A DNA stretch of 58,521 nt from CAXTTV01 sp964247295 (lineage in GTDB: Bacteria; Chloroflexota; Ktedonobacteria; Ktedonobacterales; Ktedonobacteraceae): the NCBI GenBank assembly GCA_964247295.1, contig CAXTTV010000005.1:1-58521 (forward strand), read 5' to 3'. Shown here in pieces: positions 1 to 9,645 of this stretch. The notes below the pieces were generated by a model. The model was not told the origin of the DNA. It was given only the letters and a program-made list of their open reading frames with translations, and ran no database searches. The position numbers were made by a program, and so were the translations under genes. Each line of letters begins with the position of its first letter. The first letter of the stretch is position 1.

Positions 1-2
1 AT

Positions 3-683
3 GCCTTTGAGGGTGCGTCACAGGTTCTCATTGTGTCATCCAACAGCGCTGGCAAGGAGGCAATCCACCAGCATCGCACAGCGATCGATATGGCGAAAAA
101 GGCCGGCACTCGCCGAATCCTGTATACAAGCCAGATAGCCTCTTCTCCAACATCGCTCTTTCATCCTATGCTTGACCATGCCGCGACGGAGGCTGCACTC
201 CAGGATTCAGAAGTGGCCTTTACGTCGTTGCGCAATGGCTTTTATGCGTCATCTGGGATCATGCTGCTTGGCAATGCTCTTCAGACGGGCGAGCTCGCCG
301 CTCCAGAGGACGGGCCAGTCGCCTGGACGGCCCACTCCGATCTGGCTGAGGTGGCGGCGATTGCTCTGAGTGGGGAGGCCCTCAATGGTATAACCCCTCC
401 CCTTACGGCTTCGGAGGCACTCGATCTTGATGAGATGGCAGCCCTCGCCTCAGAGTTAGCACAGCGCCCGATTCGCCGGGTCGTTGTGCCAGACGCGAAG
501 TATCGCGACGGCCTGATTGCTCATGGCCTTCCAGAGGAGAGGGCTGACCTGCTTCTGGGTATCTTCCTGGCAAGCCGGCGAGGCGAATTCAACAAAGTTG
601 ATCCGACTCTTGCTCGCTTGATTGGCCGACCACCGATGCCCTTTCAAGATGTTCTAAAGGCGTCTATCTCATCAACAAAGTGA
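3..683 (+). CDS. NAD(P)-binding NmrA/SDR-like protein, 5' end missing
   Basis: The reading frame is open from base 3, so the gene begins left of the window and only its C-terminal ~227 residues are present. The frame gives a beta-strand with VLIVSSN, then a segment ending in RRILYTSQ that resembles the end of strand 5 in NmrA/NAD-dependent epimerase-like proteins, then a variable C-terminal domain with a WTAHSDLAEVAA segment typical of that family. The nucleotide-binding GxxGxxG motif would lie upstream. A GTG at 33 could be read as a start, but the coding signal continues before it. It converges with xylulokinase, separated by 66 bp. The family call is from motif memory; the substrate cannot be inferred. 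Confidence 0.7.
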   Translation, partial: AFEGASQVLIVSSNSAGKEAIHQHRTAIDMAKKAGTRRILYTSQIASSPTSLFHPMLDHAATEAALQDSEVAFTSLRNGFYASSGIMLLGNALQTGELAAPEDGPVAWTAHSDLAEVAAIALSGEALNGITPPLTASEALDLDEMAALASELAQRPIRRVVVPDAKYRDGLIAHGLPEERADLLLGIFLASRRGEFNKVDPTLARLIGRPPMPFQDVLKASISSTK

Positions 684-749
684 GATTTCAGCGATTGTGA
701 TGAAAGGTATCCTGTATAACAGGCCTGCATCGCTACCTCTTGTACAGGA

Positions 750-2288
750 TTATACTGGTCGGCTGAGGATCGGCTTTAAGGCTGGATACAAAGCCTGGTA
801 GACCTCGTACGCCCGATCGTAGGCGGCCTCCGTTTCAGGTTGCGGCCTGGTTCGTTCCAGTTCTTTGACGTTGATCTCGCAGGCCTGCTGCACCGAACTA
901 TATGTACCCGCCGCGACACCCGCCAACAGGGCCGCGCCAAAGGCCGGGCCTTCCTCGGCGTTGGTGGTCACTAACTCCACTCCCAGCACATCGGCGATGA
1001 TCTGCCGCCACAAAAGACTTTTCCCACCTCCACCAGTGATACGTATCTGCTCTAGATTCAGGCCCTGCTCCTTGAGGATCATATATCCGTCTTTAAGACT
1101 AAAGGCGACGCCCTCTAAAACAGAACGGATCAGATGCTGGCGCGTATGGCTGGCAGTTAGCCCAATCCATCCTCCACGCGCGTAGGCGTCCAGGTGTGGG
1201 GTCCTTTCTCCCTGCATGTAAGGGAGAAAAATTAAGCCCTCGCTGCCCGGCGCGACCGGCGCGGCCTCTCTCCCAAGCAGATCATAGGCGTCAATACCGC
1301 TCCATCGCTCTAGCGCCATCTCTGGCAACCCTAGATTATCCCTCACCCAGCGCAGCGAGAGCCCGGCCCCTTGCGTCACTCCCATGAGATACCAGGCATT
1401 GGGAACAGCATGATTAAAGGTGTGAACGCGGGGGATCGGCCCGGAACGATCCACCACTGGGGTATCCGAATGCGCCAGGACGATTCCGCTGGTTCCGATG
1501 GAGACTAATCCAAGTCCAGGCCGAACGACGCCATTACCGACCGCGCCACAGGCATTATCGGCCCCACCACCCGCGACAGGCGTTCCCGCTGCCAGTCCAC
1601 TCAGGGCTGCGACCGCTGAAGTGATCGTGCCACAGACGGCACCAGCCTGCACGACTGGAGGCAACAAGTCGAGATTCAATTCAATAGCGCTCAGAACCTC
1701 ACGCGACCATTGCCCCTGTTTGACATCTAAAAGACAGGTGCCGGCGGCGTCGGAGATCTCGATCCCCTGCTCTCCTGTGAGTAGATAGCGGATATAGTCT
1801 TTGGGGAGCAATATCCGGCGGGTGCGTGCGAAAATCTCTGGCTCATGCTCGCGAACCCAGAGTATCTTGGGCGCGGAGAAGCCCGGCAATGCGGGATTAC
1901 TAATAAGTTCAATCAGGCGCTGTTCTCCGACACGTTCGGTCATCCAGCGGCATTGGGGTTCGCTGCGCTGATCGGCCCAGATAATCGCGGGCCGCAATAC
2001 CTGATCATTCTCATCCAGCAGGACAATCCCATGCATCTGTCCCGAAAGCCCAACTCCCTTCACATCAGCGGGTTGGACACCCAGAACTTTGGCCTGCTCC
2101 AGGCAACTGGAGATCGCCTGAAGCGTTGCCCGCCACCAATCAGCGGGGTTCTGTTCGGCCCAGCCCGGCTGCGGATAAAATAAAGGATACTCAATTGTTA
2201 CCGAAGACAGCACCTGACTATTCTCGGTTGAGAACAGGGCCGACTTCACTCCCGTCGTTCCCAGATCTATGCCCAAAAGCGCTTGCAT
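750..2288 (-). CDS. xylB: Xylulokinase (FGGY carbohydrate kinase)
   Basis: Phosphorylates D-xylulose to xylulose 5-phosphate, feeding the pentose phosphate pathway. At 512 residues it has the usual family length. The N-terminus has the ATPase phosphate-binding motif GIDLGTTGVKSALF. The sugar-contacting segment GLSGQMHG lies near residue 85, followed by IIWADQRS. The C-terminal ATP-binding domain shows the FGGY-type IRITGGGGKS. The ATG at 2288 follows an AAAGGAG ribosome site. It diverges from the SMP-30 lactonase gene across 199 bp that must hold both promoters. An RpiB-like isomerase and a secreted xylanase elsewhere in the window fit a pentose-using lifestyle. Xylulose rather than another ketose as substrate is inferred from overall resemblance. 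Confidence 0.92.
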   Translation of the reverse strand: MQALLGIDLGTTGVKSALFSTENSQVLSSVTIEYPLFYPQPGWAEQNPADWWRATLQAISSCLEQAKVLGVQPADVKGVGLSGQMHGIVLLDENDQVLRPAIIWADQRSEPQCRWMTERVGEQRLIELISNPALPGFSAPKILWVREHEPEIFARTRRILLPKDYIRYLLTGEQGIEISDAAGTCLLDVKQGQWSREVLSAIELNLDLLPPVVQAGAVCGTITSAVAALSGLAAGTPVAGGGADNACGAVGNGVVRPGLGLVSIGTSGIVLAHSDTPVVDRSGPIPRVHTFNHAVPNAWYLMGVTQGAGLSLRWVRDNLGLPEMALERWSGIDAYDLLGREAAPVAPGSEGLIFLPYMQGERTPHLDAYARGGWIGLTASHTRQHLIRSVLEGVAFSLKDGYMILKEQGLNLEQIRITGGGGKSLLWRQIIADVLGVELVTTNAEEGPAFGAALLAGVAAGTYSSVQQACEINVKELERTRPQPETEAAYDRAYEVYQALYPALKPILSRPV

Positions 2289-2487
2289 AAAAACCGGATC
2301 TCCTTTTTATGTTCCAGATAAAACTGCTCTTTAATATGCGCATCATATCACTTCCAGGTTGCTACTATGCTCTTAGGATCGGATGGTATTATAAGAGAGG
2401 AGCAGGGTAGCTGCTTTTCTGATCTTGTGAACCGATGAAGGAACTGTAGCCAGAAGCATGTGCATTTAAGAAAGGAATGGTCCTTTT

Positions 2488-3456
2488 ATGAGCAATGTTC
2501 CAATCAAAGAGTTTCATCTGGATCTCAAGGATCTTACCTATACTGGTCAAGATCTGGTTCGCCCCGAGTCTATTGTAGCGCAGCCCGATGGCACGCTCTG
2601 GACTGTTGATGGACGCGGCGGCCTGCTGCGCATCGACAAGCAGGGGCAGCAGCGATTTTTTGAGGGTCTGGGTGGTGAGCCCAATGGTCTGGCAATGGAC
2701 CGTGAGGGTTCTCTAATTATCGCAAATATTGGCAATGGTGCGATTCAAAAGATGCATCAGGATGGCACAGTTGAGGAGATGTTGACCGATATCGATGGTG
2801 TCAAGACTACCTGTGCCGATTTTGTGTATGTGGATCATCAGGATCGTCTCTGGATGGCCTTTTCAACAAAAGAGGATAACTGGTGGCCCGCCGCCGCGCA
2901 CCCGCGACCCGACGGCTATATCGCTGTAATGGATGAGCGTGGCCCTCGCATTGTCGCGGACGGCATCTATTTCCCCAATGAGATCCGACCAGATCCCACA
3001 GGCCAGTATCTCTATGTTGCTGAAACGATGAAAGGCCGGATGCTGCGCTATCGCCTTCAACCTGACGCGAGCCTCACAGATAAAGAGATATTCGGCCCGG
3101 AGAGCCTGGGGATTGGAGGCTATGTGGACGGCTTTACCTTCGATGCGCAGGGAAATATCTGGGTCACGACGGTGCTGCGTAACGGCCTGGGGGTTATTAC
3201 GCCCGACGGCGAGTATCATGTGGTGTTTGAAGATCCTCGTGAGGATTTGTTGACAAACTTCGCGCAAAAGATTCAGGATGGCACCGCTACCCCAGCCGAT
3301 ATGGCTGCAGCCGCTGGCCCTACCCTGCAATTGATTACCAGCGTCACCTTTGGTGGCCCCGATCTGCGAACTGTGTATATTGGTTCTCTGGCAATGAACC
3401 GGCTCCCAACCTTCCAATCACCCGTTCCCGGCTTCCCTATGGCCCATTGGAAATAA
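2488..3456 (+). CDS. SMP-30/gluconolactonase/LRE-family protein
   Basis: A predicted six-bladed beta-propeller lactonase of 322 residues. Repeated blade motifs are visible: SIVAQPDGTLWTVDG, GLAMDREGSLIIANIG, FTFDAQGNIWVTT. Metal-ligand positions expected in the family are consistent with FPNEIRPDP (the Asn) and the later YVDGFTFD. Members hydrolyse sugar lactones or related esters using a divalent cation. No signal peptide is visible, so it is probably cytoplasmic. The ATG at 2488 follows AAGGAATGG. The gene stands alone, divergent from xylulokinase, and converges with an FAD monooxygenase 42 bp away. The exact substrate is unknown. Confidence 0.85.
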   Translation: MSNVPIKEFHLDLKDLTYTGQDLVRPESIVAQPDGTLWTVDGRGGLLRIDKQGQQRFFEGLGGEPNGLAMDREGSLIIANIGNGAIQKMHQDGTVEEMLTDIDGVKTTCADFVYVDHQDRLWMAFSTKEDNWWPAAAHPRPDGYIAVMDERGPRIVADGIYFPNEIRPDPTGQYLYVAETMKGRMLRYRLQPDASLTDKEIFGPESLGIGGYVDGFTFDAQGNIWVTTVLRNGLGVITPDGEYHVVFEDPREDLLTNFAQKIQDGTATPADMAAAAGPTLQLITSVTFGGPDLRTVYIGSLAMNRLPTFQSPVPGFPMAHWK

Positions 3457-3498
3457 CAGGTAACATCTCTTGTTATGAATATTAAGACTATAAGAAAT

Positions 3499-5109
3499 CT
3501 AGCGGGGCTTTCTTTGTTCGCTTTTAAGCCAGGAGCGAAACTCCTTGAAGAAGGCCTCAGCCTCCCCTGTCGGGAATACGTCGAGAATAAAGCGATCTGG
3601 TCGGACTAGCAGGCAAAGATCATCTCTCCCCCGCAGTAAGTGCCTTATCTCGCCTGAAGGGTCTGACGCACTCTCTGTTTGGCTGTTCCCACAAGATACA
3701 TCAGGAGCCGAGACAATTCTGATCTCCCGCACTGGCAGGCCTGCCAATCCATCCAAAGGTAGTTCCTCGGTTCGCGGGTTCGCCAGCCTCAGCAAAAGGA
3801 ATCCAGAGCCCGCGACATCATCCAATAACGCTCTTGTCCCATCCGCAAGGTGAAGTTCTGGCTGCGGCAGATAGGTACCGCCAAGCTGCGATCTCAATGG
3901 ATCGCGAAAACGAAAGGTCTGGACCCGTAACCCCGGTCGATAACGTGGAGATGGCTTGATACCGGCCTCAGCCAGTAATGATCGGGTCGGAGGGAACCAT
4001 GCAGCCAGACTCAAGACACGATCTCGAACCAGAGCGATCGAGCGCGCAGTCGGCATGATGACGCTCCCTAGAAATGTGGAGAAGCGAATCATTCGAGCGG
4101 CGTGGGGTCGCCGCTCTTCCTGATAACTTTCTAGAAGCCCTGGCGCGGCCTGCCCCTGAAGTACCAGCGCCAGTTTCCAGCAAAGATTGTGCGCGTCTCT
4201 CAACCCACTATTCAATCCCTGGCCCCCAAAGGGCGGCATAAGATGCGCGGCATCCCCCAAGAGGAAGATTCTTCCCTGCTGAAATCGCTCTGCTAACCGC
4301 GAATGAAAGGTATAGATGGCCCTTCTTTGAATCTGGGGATGGGAACCAGGAGCTAATTTTTCAATCAGGGCGGGAATTTGAGGCAGTAGATCCTGCTCCA
4401 CTTCGCCTGGTAGGAGCATAAACTCCCAACGCAATCGCGATCCTGGCGCGGGCACGCTTACCGCTGGACGCTCGGGATCACAGAAGAAGCGCGCGATCGG
4501 CTCACCAGATTCTCTCTGAGTACAATCCACGACGGCCCAGCGCTGCTCCGCTGAGGTTCCCCGAAATGGGATCTGAAGCGTATGGCGGATCTGGCTCCGC
4601 CCGCCATCACAGGCCAATAGATAATCACAGGAAATCTCTCGACGCTCCCCAGTTGCGCTCTCTATCTCTAAAGAAACTTTTGCCTGACCTTGCTTACAAT
4701 CAACCACCACCTGATTAGAAGAGAGAGAGATGTGTGGGAAACGTCGCAGGCCTTCAAAGAGGATTGCTTCCAATGCCGGCTGATGAAAGGTGGAGATTAG
4801 AGGGTAACCATACAATTGAGCTGCTGGCGCGACCTTGACAAGCAAACGGCTTCTCGAAAGATAATGGGCCTGAATATTCAGCAGCGTCTGGTCCAAAATC
4901 TCTTTTCCAGACCCTAACGCCTGACAGATACGTAGCCCCTCATCATCAATTGAGATCGCCCGAGGATGGGGATACAGGCCAGCCTCTCGTTCCACAATCA
5001 GTACAGAGATTCCCGCCTGCCCTAAAAGATTTGCCGCCACCAATCCAACGGGTCCAGCACCCACAATGACAACACTGAAATGTAGTCCCTGCCCAATAGG
5101 CTCAGCCAT
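3499..5109 (-). CDS. FAD-dependent aromatic monooxygenase (MhpA/PheA/TetX-like, group A)
   Basis: A 536-residue class A flavoprotein hydroxylase. The N-terminal Rossmann motif is VVIVGAGPVGLVAANLLG with the terminal acidic residues VERE. The second FAD motif GDAAHLMPPFGGQGLN lies near residue 285 and is followed by the family's RDAHNLCWKL. A C-terminal thioredoxin-like tail (ending near VRPDRFILDVFP) matches 3-(3-hydroxyphenyl)propionate hydroxylase and phenol hydroxylase relatives. It uses NAD(P)H and O2 to hydroxylate an aromatic or polyketide substrate. It lies 15 bp upstream of nothing on its own strand other than the crcB pair, which precedes it in the direction of transcription, so it may share that transcript. 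Substrate not deducible. Confidence 0.88.
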   Translation of the reverse strand: MAEPIGQGLHFSVVIVGAGPVGLVAANLLGQAGISVLIVEREAGLYPHPRAISIDDEGLRICQALGSGKEILDQTLLNIQAHYLSRSRLLVKVAPAAQLYGYPLISTFHQPALEAILFEGLRRFPHISLSSNQVVVDCKQGQAKVSLEIESATGERREISCDYLLACDGGRSQIRHTLQIPFRGTSAEQRWAVVDCTQRESGEPIARFFCDPERPAVSVPAPGSRLRWEFMLLPGEVEQDLLPQIPALIEKLAPGSHPQIQRRAIYTFHSRLAERFQQGRIFLLGDAAHLMPPFGGQGLNSGLRDAHNLCWKLALVLQGQAAPGLLESYQEERRPHAARMIRFSTFLGSVIMPTARSIALVRDRVLSLAAWFPPTRSLLAEAGIKPSPRYRPGLRVQTFRFRDPLRSQLGGTYLPQPELHLADGTRALLDDVAGSGFLLLRLANPRTEELPLDGLAGLPVREIRIVSAPDVSCGNSQTESASDPSGEIRHLLRGRDDLCLLVRPDRFILDVFPTGEAEAFFKEFRSWLKSEQRKPR

Positions 5110-5124
5110 TATGCTCTCCCCTAT

Positions 5125-5634
5125 CTATGGAGTTGAACGCGTATCCTTGGAATCGCTCTCCAGGATCAGCAAATCATCGTCAATATCTAGATGCTGCGAA
5201 GGTACCAAGTGAGGCAGACTATGAGCGCTTCGAGCAGTCACCAGCGCTCCTCCAATCCCCTGCCCTGATAGTACCATGAGGAAGCCACCAATCAGGCTTA
5301 AACCCAGATACAAAAGGGCTGGCCCCCACTGGTCTGACTGCATCAAAAGCACATCTCCCAGAGCCAGACTGCTAAACGTTGTATACGCTCCCATCAAGCC
5401 AACATTCAAAAACAGGCGGCGTATCGGATCAATCCATAATCCAGCGTCAGCCAGCACATTGATCAGCGATAGCATCAGAGCTCCGGTCAGGTTGATAATT
5501 AAGATATCATAGGGCCAGCTCTTCCCCAACACTCCTTGAATCGCCAGACTCAGGCCATAACGGGCCAGGGTTCCCAAAAAACCACCACAAAACACTGCCA
5601 GCAGGCGCTGAGATGCACGTAAAGATTCCGGCAT
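5125..5634 (-). CDS. crcB2: Fluoride channel CrcB/Fluc, second copy
   Basis: A small membrane protein (169 residues from the chosen ATG) of the CrcB/Fluc family, which exports fluoride passively as a dual-topology dimer. Four hydrophobic segments are seen. Family signatures include GTLARYGLS in helix 1, INLTGALML in helix 2 (the pore Asn) and MGAYTTFSSLALG in helix 3 (the TTFS break that binds the central Na+). The ATG at 5634 overlaps the upstream copy's stop as TAATG, which decides the start over a longer in-frame alternative at 5655. The C-terminal tail of about 40 charged residues is longer than usual. With the upstream copy it may form an obligate heterodimer, as known for paired crcB genes in other bacteria. 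Confidence 0.9.
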   Translation of the reverse strand: MPESLRASQRLLAVFCGGFLGTLARYGLSLAIQGVLGKSWPYDILIINLTGALMLSLINVLADAGLWIDPIRRLFLNVGLMGAYTTFSSLALGDVLLMQSDQWGPALLYLGLSLIGGFLMVLSGQGIGGALVTARSAHSLPHLVPSQHLDIDDDLLILESDSKDTRSTP

Positions 5635-6023
5635 TACAGCACTCTTCCTAACCATAAACCGAGCCAGGCTGCCAGCAGCCCGATACCATAGGTCAGGCTA
5701 AAGTAAAATACACCACGCCTATTGCCGTTTTTAGATCGCACGAGCCGCACTCCCTCCCAACTCAATGTACTGTACGTTGTATACCCTCCCAAAAAACCAG
5801 TGGCGCAGAGCAGTTGGACTCTGGAGTCCAGCAGGTGACGACCGGCCAGCGAGAACAGCAGGGCAATCAACAACGCTCCGCTGACATTAATCAACAGCGT
5901 CCCATAGGGAAAATCGGAGCGAGAGCGTTCAGTTACAAAACGGCTTAGAAGATAGCGAACGACGGCACCCAGTGCCCCGGCAACTCCCAAAAGCAATAAA
6001 AATAATGGAGAATTTACGAGCAT
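5634..6023 (-). CDS. crcB1: Fluoride channel CrcB/Fluc, first copy
   Basis: A 129-residue four-helix fluoride channel subunit. Diagnostic segments are GALGAVVRYLLSR, GTLLINVSGALLIAL with the conserved Asn, and GFLGGYTTYSTLSWE with the TTYS motif. Start chosen at the ATG at 6023, preceded by AGAGGA; a longer in-frame start at 6056 would lie against the terminator T-run of the riboswitch. It is the first gene after the fluoride riboswitch and is translationally coupled to the second copy. Expected regulation: transcription continues into the pair only when fluoride is bound to the leader RNA. Confidence 0.93.
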   Translation of the reverse strand: MLVNSPLFLLLLGVAGALGAVVRYLLSRFVTERSRSDFPYGTLLINVSGALLIALLFSLAGRHLLDSRVQLLCATGFLGGYTTYSTLSWEGVRLVRSKNGNRRGVFYFSLTYGIGLLAAWLGLWLGRVL

Positions 6024-6054
6024 ACACAATCCTCTGTCTTTCCTACAAAGACGC

Positions 6055-6098
6055 AAAAAAGGCCCCTGATCCCACCCGAAAACGGATAATCAGGAGCC
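6055..6098 (-). terminator. Intrinsic terminator controlled by the fluoride riboswitch
   Basis: On the minus strand, GGCTCCTGAT (6098-6089) pairs over ten positions, with one G-U, with ATCAGGGGCC (6070-6061), and is followed at once by six T. The left arm reuses the aptamer's pseudoknot strand, so terminator and ligand-bound aptamer are mutually exclusive. Confidence 0.88.
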
Positions 6099-6155
6099 AT
6101 CAGCAACATCGCATTTTCGCCAGTTAAGAACCAGCAGGGGTGAGCTCCATCACCC
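6089..6155 (-). promoter_or_regulatory. Fluoride riboswitch (crcB motif) aptamer
   Basis: Read on the minus strand, the leader contains GGGTGATGGAGCTCACCC followed by linker and then TGATGGCTCCTG. This is the conserved core of the crcB motif: the GGUGAUGG...CACC hairpin and the downstream UGAUGGCUCCU strand that makes the pseudoknot. It sits directly upstream of two genes of the fluoride channel family, which is the family's typical context. Its 3' strand overlaps the left arm of a terminator, so fluoride binding should prevent termination (an ON switch). Confidence 0.93.
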
Positions 6156-6226
6156 ATAACCTCATTGTATTTACTATACCATACGGGGTTCCTGCTTATC
6201 AGTTATCCAGGTAAACAAACGAGCGT

Positions 6227-7378
6227 TTAGGAATTTGAGCGCGCGGTCACAATATCATTGCGGGCCGCCCATAATCCCAGATCCTGCCGTTGGATCGCCG
6301 CCGCCATCAGATCCGGAAACAGATCGGGCGTGCAGGCGAAGGAGGGAATTCCCATACCAGCCAGCATGGTCGCGTTCTTTTCATCAAAAGAGGGCGCACC
6401 TTTATCACTGAGGGCCAGCAAACAAACCACCTGAACGCCACTGGCGACCATCTCAGCGGCCCGCCGCATCATCTGCTGCTGGTTACCCCCCTCGTACAAA
6501 TCCGTGATCAGCACTAGAATTGTCTGGTTTGGTCGCGTAATCTGCTCCTGGCAATATCCCAACGCCTGATTGATATCGGTGCCACCACCCAACTGCACAC
6601 CGAAAAGCAGATCTACCGGGTCCTGAAGATCTTCACTCAGATCTACCACTGCGGTATCAAACACGACCATCCGGGTATTCACGGATTTAAGCGAGGCCAT
6701 GACCGCGCCGAAAATGCCGGAATAAACAACGGAGGTTCCCATGGAGCCGCTCTGGTCTACGCATAGAATGATGTCGCGCAATGAGGAACGCTTGCGCCCA
6801 TAACCCACCAGACGTTCAGCGATAATCGTCTTTTTCTCGGGCAAGTAGTTTTTTAGATTAGCGCGAATCGTGCGGTCCCAGTTAATCTCATTGGCTCTGG
6901 GACGGTTGGTCCGGGTCGCGCGGTTCAGGCTCCCCTGAACGGCCTGCATCATCGGGTTGCGTAGCTTGCTCTCTAGATCCTGCACAACTTTGCGGACAAC
7001 CTGGCGAGCAGTATCTTTGGTTTCTTCGGGGATTACCTTACTGAGGGTCATCAAAGTCGTGACCATATGAATATCGCACTCGACGCTTGCCAATACCTCG
7101 GGCTCCAATAATAAGGAGGTCAGGTTCAGGCGATCCATGGCATCCTGCTGCATCACTTTAACCGCCGAACTGGGGAAGTAGGTGCGGATGTCGCCCAGCC
7201 AGCGGCTAACGTTGGGGGATGAGTTAGACAGATCACCTGATTTCTCACCATCGTACAGGGCACCCAATACTTTATCCATTCCAATATCTGAGGCACCCTG
7301 CATTCCCTCCAGATCCGAGGCATCTTTACCGAGCATCAGCCGCCAGCGGCGCAAACGCTCCTGATCATCAACCGGCAT
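6227..7378 (-). CDS. VWA (von Willebrand factor A) domain protein of the SWIM/MoxR/DUF5682 operon
   Basis: A 383-residue cytoplasmic protein with a C-terminal VWA domain. The MIDAS metal site is intact: DQSGS at residues 208-212, the Thr in GGGTDINQA, and the Asp in VLITDLYEG. The N-terminal ~200 residues are helical with an FPSSAVKVMQQDAM segment and no recognised domain. VWA proteins paired with MoxR AAA+ ATPases usually act as metal-dependent adaptors or chaperones that present targets to the ATPase. The ATG at 7378 lies inside the DUF5682 gene end (11-bp overlap), preceded by GGAAGGAAAAAG, so the two are translationally coupled. It is the last gene of the operon. Confidence 0.85.
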   Translation of the reverse strand: MPVDDQERLRRWRLMLGKDASDLEGMQGASDIGMDKVLGALYDGEKSGDLSNSSPNVSRWLGDIRTYFPSSAVKVMQQDAMDRLNLTSLLLEPEVLASVECDIHMVTTLMTLSKVIPEETKDTARQVVRKVVQDLESKLRNPMMQAVQGSLNRATRTNRPRANEINWDRTIRANLKNYLPEKKTIIAERLVGYGRKRSSLRDIILCVDQSGSMGTSVVYSGIFGAVMASLKSVNTRMVVFDTAVVDLSEDLQDPVDLLFGVQLGGGTDINQALGYCQEQITRPNQTILVLITDLYEGGNQQQMMRRAAEMVASGVQVVCLLALSDKGAPSFDEKNATMLAGMGIPSFACTPDLFPDLMAAAIQRQDLGLWAARNDIVTARSNS

Positions 7379-9645
7379 GACTTTTTCCTTCCATAATCTG
7401 TGCCAATACCGGTAGAACCAGTCTGGCTCGCTCTGGCTGCACCTCGACATCAACATCTATCGCACCCGTTTGAGGGGCGGCAGGCGGTTTATGCAGATGT
7501 TTGACTTTCTCACCCATCGCACGGCGTTCGGAACTGGTAAAGTCCGCGAAGGCACGCCGCAACAACGGCAGCAGCGCGGTAAAGTCCGCTGGCTCCAATG
7601 AAGTTTGCCACTCGTCCAGCGCCAGCCAGAGCCCATTCAGGTGCAACAACCTCTGACCACTGCCTCTCAGAATTCCTCCCAACCAGGCGGCAGCCTGCTC
7701 CGCTGGATTCACGGTGGAGAGCGCCAGTCGCGCCAGCCGGTAGATCTCTTCTTCTGTCAGTAGATGCTGCTCATACAACAGTCGACAGCAGCGTCCACGA
7801 ATCAGACCATGAACGGCGTCAACTTCTAACAAAGTGTGTAAAAGACTCTGCCACTGCCCATTCAGATCGTCGCGGTTCAACAGGCCCAGGCTCTCCTGGG
7901 CCTGTTCCATGCTTTTCAGCAGCCCGGAAGCCGAGCCATCATCCAGGGAGAGGCAGGCATTGGGAAGGCTCACGAGGATGCGATCAAACAAGCCATCGTA
8001 GATGGGGGCGATCAGCTCGCCGCTGTGCCCACGAACGTTTCCATAGCGGATCACACGGGCCAGAGGGAGCAGCGATTCCAGCATGTGACGAATATCGGAG
8101 GAGACAGCGGCCCGCGTCTGAAGGCAGTAAAGGGTATGACCAATCGCGACGGGCAGTTCGGCCAGAACCACTTTGTCGAGAAGCGAGGTAATTTGAGGCA
8201 GCTCATCATAACTGTCGGCCAGCGAATTCACGTAGCCGGTCGCGGCCCGTTCAAGCGTGTTGCCCCAGATGTTGCGCTCAATCAGCCGGACAACATACTC
8301 CACTTCCCACTTCAGCTTCCAGACCTCATGGAAGGTACTGTTACTATTTCCATGCCTTTGTATCTCGCCCCATTTGATGCCCAGCAAGGAGAGTCGATGG
8401 AGCATCTGACTGCGCTCACGATCGGTGTCATTGCGCAGGTCTAGGTCAACTGTTTTGTCTTCGGGAGAGGCCTTCAAACGCAAGCGCTTCTGGAGGGTCT
8501 CGACATCACGCTGCAACGGCACTTTTGGTGTCTCATCGGGGACCTCGCCCTGCGTCTCACCAATCTCTAGCTTGTTGCGAATCAAGGCCATGGGAGCGCT
8601 GTTGCCGTGGCAGAGCACGGTCTGAATCGCTTCGTGCAATTCTTCCATGCCCGGTGCGTAGTGACCACGAATGGTCGCGAGGGTCTCGCTTAGGCGCACC
8701 GCTTCAATCACGCTGGCGGATGAAGCATCCAGATCTTCTCCCCGCAGCAATCTGGCGGCGTGCGTCAGCCAGAGCACGGTCGAGTGCTGCTGTGTGGACC
8801 AGAGATGTCCATACCATCCAGGAGAGGCTACACCCGCGCCGTAGCCGCTGCGCAACGAGAGCCGGGAGTTTGTCCAGGGAATCCAGGTGGACTCAACCTT
8901 GACCTTTTTCAGGCCCTTCAGCAGGGCGGCATCACCTTTCGCGTCTGAGAGATCGCTTAAAGCCGGGCTGTGCCAGGCCCCGCAGACAACAGCGATCTTC
9001 TGAAAACCTTCTTTTTGGGCAATGCGAATGCTCTGACGCATATGCGCCTCACGGCGCGCCTCGCGCTCATCAAGATTTTTCTCGTCAGCTCTGGCCTCGC
9101 GCATCACCTCCAGAATTCCCTGAAAAAGATCCTGTACATCGCTGCGCATTTCAACCTGCCGCTCCCACCATTGCTCAAAATCGGGATAGCCGGCAGCCTG
9201 TCCAATCAGGTCCAGTACCCGCTCATGGGCCTGCTCAGGATCTGCTATCGGCTCCTCCGATTGCTCAGGCGCTACCGCTTCCTGTACTAATAGCTCTGTC
9301 TTCTGCTCTCGCTCCAATACCTGAGCCATCTGGATCGCCTGTGGAAGGTCTATAAACCGGGCCGGAATCCCTTGCTTCAAGCTATACTGTAAGGCCTGCC
9401 ATTCCGGTGAAAAGTGCGTGAAAGGATAATAGACCGAATGCTGAAGATGATCCGGAAGGTAGATGAGTAGCGCGACCGGGGGCTCCATCCCTTCATGGAT
9501 CATGAGAGGGAGTCTTTCTTGAGCATCAGGTGGTCCCTCGACCAGGACAATATCTGGCCCAAACNNNNNNNNNNTCCAGGGCCAGACGCAGGCTGCGCGC
9601 GCTACCCGGCCCATGGTGGCGAACCCCAAAGATGGAGATACTCAC
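7368..9645 (-). CDS. DUF5682 family protein (interrupted by a 10-N assembly gap)
   Basis: A large protein (~750 residues) that I match to the DUF5682 family from its N-terminal pattern GVRHHGPGSARSL, the following VLVEGPPDAQE, and a later VVCGAWHSPAL. The spacing of a histidine motif, an acidic VEGP loop and GxWH recalls the ChaN/EreA/Tiki-like hydrolase fold; this is inference only. The C-terminal half is alpha-helical repeat-like. The true start is the GTG at 9645, behind AAGGAGGTG; this frame leads through the HHGPGS motif to the gap. After the gap the coding frame only matches if the missing length is a multiple of three, so the ten N are not to scale. It overlaps the VWA gene by 11 bp. 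Product activity unknown. Confidence 0.85.
9565..9574. other. Assembly gap (10 N) inside the DUF5682 gene
   Basis: Frame on the right side (start GTG 9645, ending CTG GA) joins the left-side frame (TTT GGG CCA GAT) only when the hidden length is 0, 3, 6... bases. Ten N therefore create an artificial frameshift. Comparison with the usual spacing between the ALE and PD residues in the family suggests about three bases. Confidence 0.9.

Noticed and set aside
865..2183. Several plus-strand open frames opposite xylulokinase
   Set aside because: Antisense shadows of a well-supported gene, with proline/serine-rich composition and no ribosome sites.
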